Below are positions 5,329 to 6,703 of a stretch of 6,703 nt of DNA, in pieces. The notes below the pieces were generated by a model. The model searched no databases. It saw only the letters and a program-made list of their open reading frames with translations, and was not told the DNA's origin. The stretch is from Candidatus Tectimicrobiota bacterium (GTDB lineage Bacteria; JACPSX01). Numbering within the stretch: the stretch's first letter is position 1; the number at the start of each line of letters is the position of its first letter. The stretch is from positions 1-6,703 of the forward strand of contig JACPSX010000224.1 of assembly GCA_016193065.1 (NCBI GenBank). The letters are read 5' to 3'. The position numbers were made by a program, and so were the translations under genes.

Positions 5329-6537
5329 ATGGCGGATTCGTGGCAGGTGGATCGCGAGGAAACGCGCCGGCGCAATTACCGGGAGGCGCGCAACATTACC
5401 TGGATTGGCGCGGCCATCAACTTCCTCATCGGCAGTCTCAAGATCCTGTTTGGCATCCTGGGGCACAGTCATGTGTTGGTGGCCGACGGGGTGCATTCCT
5501 TTTCCGATCTGGCCACGGATTTCGTGGTCCTGGTCGGCATCCGGGCTGCCAACCGTCCGTTCGACGAAGGGCACCCATACGGTCATGGCCGCTTTGAAAC
5601 CATGGGGACGCTCGTCCTCGGAGTGGTCCTCTTCGGAGCCGGTGCCTGGATCCTGGTGGAGATTCTGGGCCGGATTCAGCGCGGGATTTTCCTGGTTCCC
5701 ACGGCTCCCACGCTGTTCATTGCGATTCTGTCGATCATCACGAAAGAATCTCTGTTCCGCTGGACACTGAAAGTGGGTCGGCGGACGGGGAACTCCTCCG
5801 TGATTGCCAACGCCTGGGACCACCGCTCCGACGCGCTGTCCTCGCTGGCTGCCCTCGTGGGCATCGGCGGGGCGCGGGCCGGATGGCCTGTCCTGGACCC
5901 CGTGGCTGCAGTGGTCGTTTCCCTTCTGGTCATGGCAGCGGGATGGAAGATCTCTCGCGGGGCGGTCCTGGAGCTGGTGGATACTGCGATTCCCGGGTCG
6001 ATCCGGGAGCAGATCTCGCGTGTGGCCAAGGAAACGCCCGGAGTGCTTGGGCATCATGCCCTGCGCACCCGGCGCGTCGGGCAGGACATCTACGTGGATG
6101 TTCACATCGAAGTGGATCCCCGTCTCAGCGTCCTGCAAGGGCACGATGTGGCCAAATCCGTGAAAGAAGAGATCCGGAAGAGAATTACGGATGTGGCCGA
6201 CGTGCTGGTGCATATGGAGCCCGAAGGGAATCACAGCCCGGATTCCAGGACCCGGAAGGGGAAGCGGTTTGTGCAGAACATCGTGAAGGTCTCGCAGGAG
6301 GCCCAGGGAGTCCGCGGCGTCCACGGGATCTCGACCCATTATCTGGGAAACCGGTACCTGGTCCACTTGGACATCGAGGTGGACCCGGAGATCAGCGTTC
6401 AGGCCGGCCATCAAATTGCCGAGGAGGTGAGAGAGCGGATCCGCCGGCTGGAAGAGGTCGAGGACGCCGTCGTCCACATTGAACCCTTCCCGGATCGGGA
6501 CCGGGAACGAGATGCAGGAGAGGAAAGGATCGGGTAG
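5329..6537 (+). CDS. Cation diffusion facilitator (CDF) metal transporter with tandem C-terminal domains
   Basis: A 402-residue inner-membrane divalent metal/proton antiporter of the CDF family. The membrane part (about 22-215) has HSFSD (H56, D60) in TM2, the loop motif DEGHPYGH with D79/H82/H86 matching YiiP site B, and DHRSD (D164, D168) in TM5, so the transport site would be His/Asp on one helix and Asp/Asp on the other. The C-terminal ferredoxin-like dimerisation domain occurs twice: residues 218-299 and about 313-388. Both contain an IEVDP strand, a GH, and a closing VHMEP or VHIEP. Usual members are about 300 residues with one such domain. I chose ATG 5329 because GAGGG (5317-5321) lies 7 bp upstream; a TTG at 5254 is the promoter -35, and ATG 5305 has a weaker site. 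Metal specificity (Zn, Fe, Mn or other) cannot be assigned. The next gene, EF-G, starts 2 bp after the stop. Confidence 0.93.
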   Translation: MADSWQVDREETRRRNYREARNITWIGAAINFLIGSLKILFGILGHSHVLVADGVHSFSDLATDFVVLVGIRAANRPFDEGHPYGHGRFETMGTLVLGVVLFGAGAWILVEILGRIQRGIFLVPTAPTLFIAILSIITKESLFRWTLKVGRRTGNSSVIANAWDHRSDALSSLAALVGIGGARAGWPVLDPVAAVVVSLLVMAAGWKISRGAVLELVDTAIPGSIREQISRVAKETPGVLGHHALRTRRVGQDIYVDVHIEVDPRLSVLQGHDVAKSVKEEIRKRITDVADVLVHMEPEGNHSPDSRTRKGKRFVQNIVKVSQEAQGVRGVHGISTHYLGNRYLVHLDIEVDPEISVQAGHQIAEEVRERIRRLEEVEDAVVHIEPFPDRDRERDAGEERIG

Positions 6538-6539
6538 GA

Positions 6540-6703
6540 ATGGCGAAACCGCCGGGTCTTTCTCAAATCAGGAACATCGGCATCATCTCACATATCGACG
6601 CGGGCAAAACCACAGTAACCGAACGGATTCTCTATTACACGGGGATCACGCACCGCATGGGAGAAGTCCACGAAGGCACCGCCGTGATGGATTACATGGA
6701 GCA
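6540..6703 (+). CDS. fusA: Elongation factor G, N-terminal fragment
   Basis: The first 54 complete codons of a translational GTPase are visible; the gene runs off the right edge. The start is [18 protein letters not shown], then the G1/P-loop HIDAGKTT (18-25), TERILYYTG and [14 protein letters not shown] leading into switch I. This pattern is specific to EF-G among GTPases, which drives ribosomal translocation. AAAGGA (6524-6529) lies 10 bp before the ATG, inside the end of the CDF gene, and the two genes are 2 bp apart, suggesting coupled translation. The upstream neighbour is not rpsG as in the str operon, so this may be an EF-G paralogue (EF-G2 type). The visible part cannot separate the two, so the symbol is for the family. 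Confidence 0.9.
   Translation, partial: MAKPPGLSQIRNIGIISHIDAGKTTVTERILYYTGITHRMGEVHEGTAVMDYME

Noticed and set aside
5245-6477. A 410-codon minus-strand open frame opposite the CDF gene
   Set aside because: It mirrors the CDF coding strand, is rich in Asp, His, Pro and Arg as expected for an antisense shadow, and has no recognisable motif.

Overview
The window looks like ordinary chromosome from a GC-rich, probably Gram-negative bacterium. The tRNA carries an encoded CCA end, the genes sit close together, and the signalling proteins resemble those of deltaproteobacterial-type or related environmental lineages (Desulfobacterota, NC10 and similar). That placement is an impression from gene style and repeat families; the window contains no phylogenetic marker long enough to settle it.

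Layout from left to right: (1) the C-terminal end of a multi-pass membrane protein of the UPF0104 / lysylphosphatidylglycerol-synthase-TM family (1-268); (2) a tRNA-Leu(CAG) with its own sigma70-type promoter (302-442); (3) a compact plus-strand three-gene signalling operon (678-3860) encoding a REC-HD-GYP cyclic-di-GMP phosphodiesterase, a membrane hybrid histidine kinase with two C-terminal receiver domains, and a stand-alone DivK/CheY-like receiver. The spacing is 8 bp, then a 14-bp overlap; (4) a 315-bp gap dominated by a nested inverted-repeat element (3913-4069); (5) a minus-strand NMT1/SsuA-type periplasmic-binding-protein-fold gene that lacks a signal peptide in its best-supported reading (4176-5057); (6) a divergent intergenic region with a strong poly-C/poly-G hairpin repeat and one candidate promoter facing each way; (7) a plus-strand cation diffusion facilitator (CDF) metal transporter with a duplicated C-terminal domain (5329-6537); (8) the first 54 complete codons of a translation elongation factor G gene, starting 2 bp after the CDF stop (6540-6703, cut by the window edge).

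The signalling operon is the functional core. The kinase can autophosphorylate at H101 and has two receivers in cis (D401, D525). The small receiver (D54) and the HD-GYP receiver (D65) are possible partners in trans, so the set reads as a phosphorelay whose output is c-di-GMP hydrolysis. No HPt domain is visible in the window. The kinase has only a two-helix membrane anchor and no extracytoplasmic sensor domain.

I did not find a wholly new system. The points most worth a second look are the tandem C-terminal domains of the CDF transporter, the four-receiver c-di-GMP phosphorelay with a sensor-less kinase, the leaderless orphan substrate-binding protein, the nested inverted-repeat element, and the CDF/EF-G coupling.
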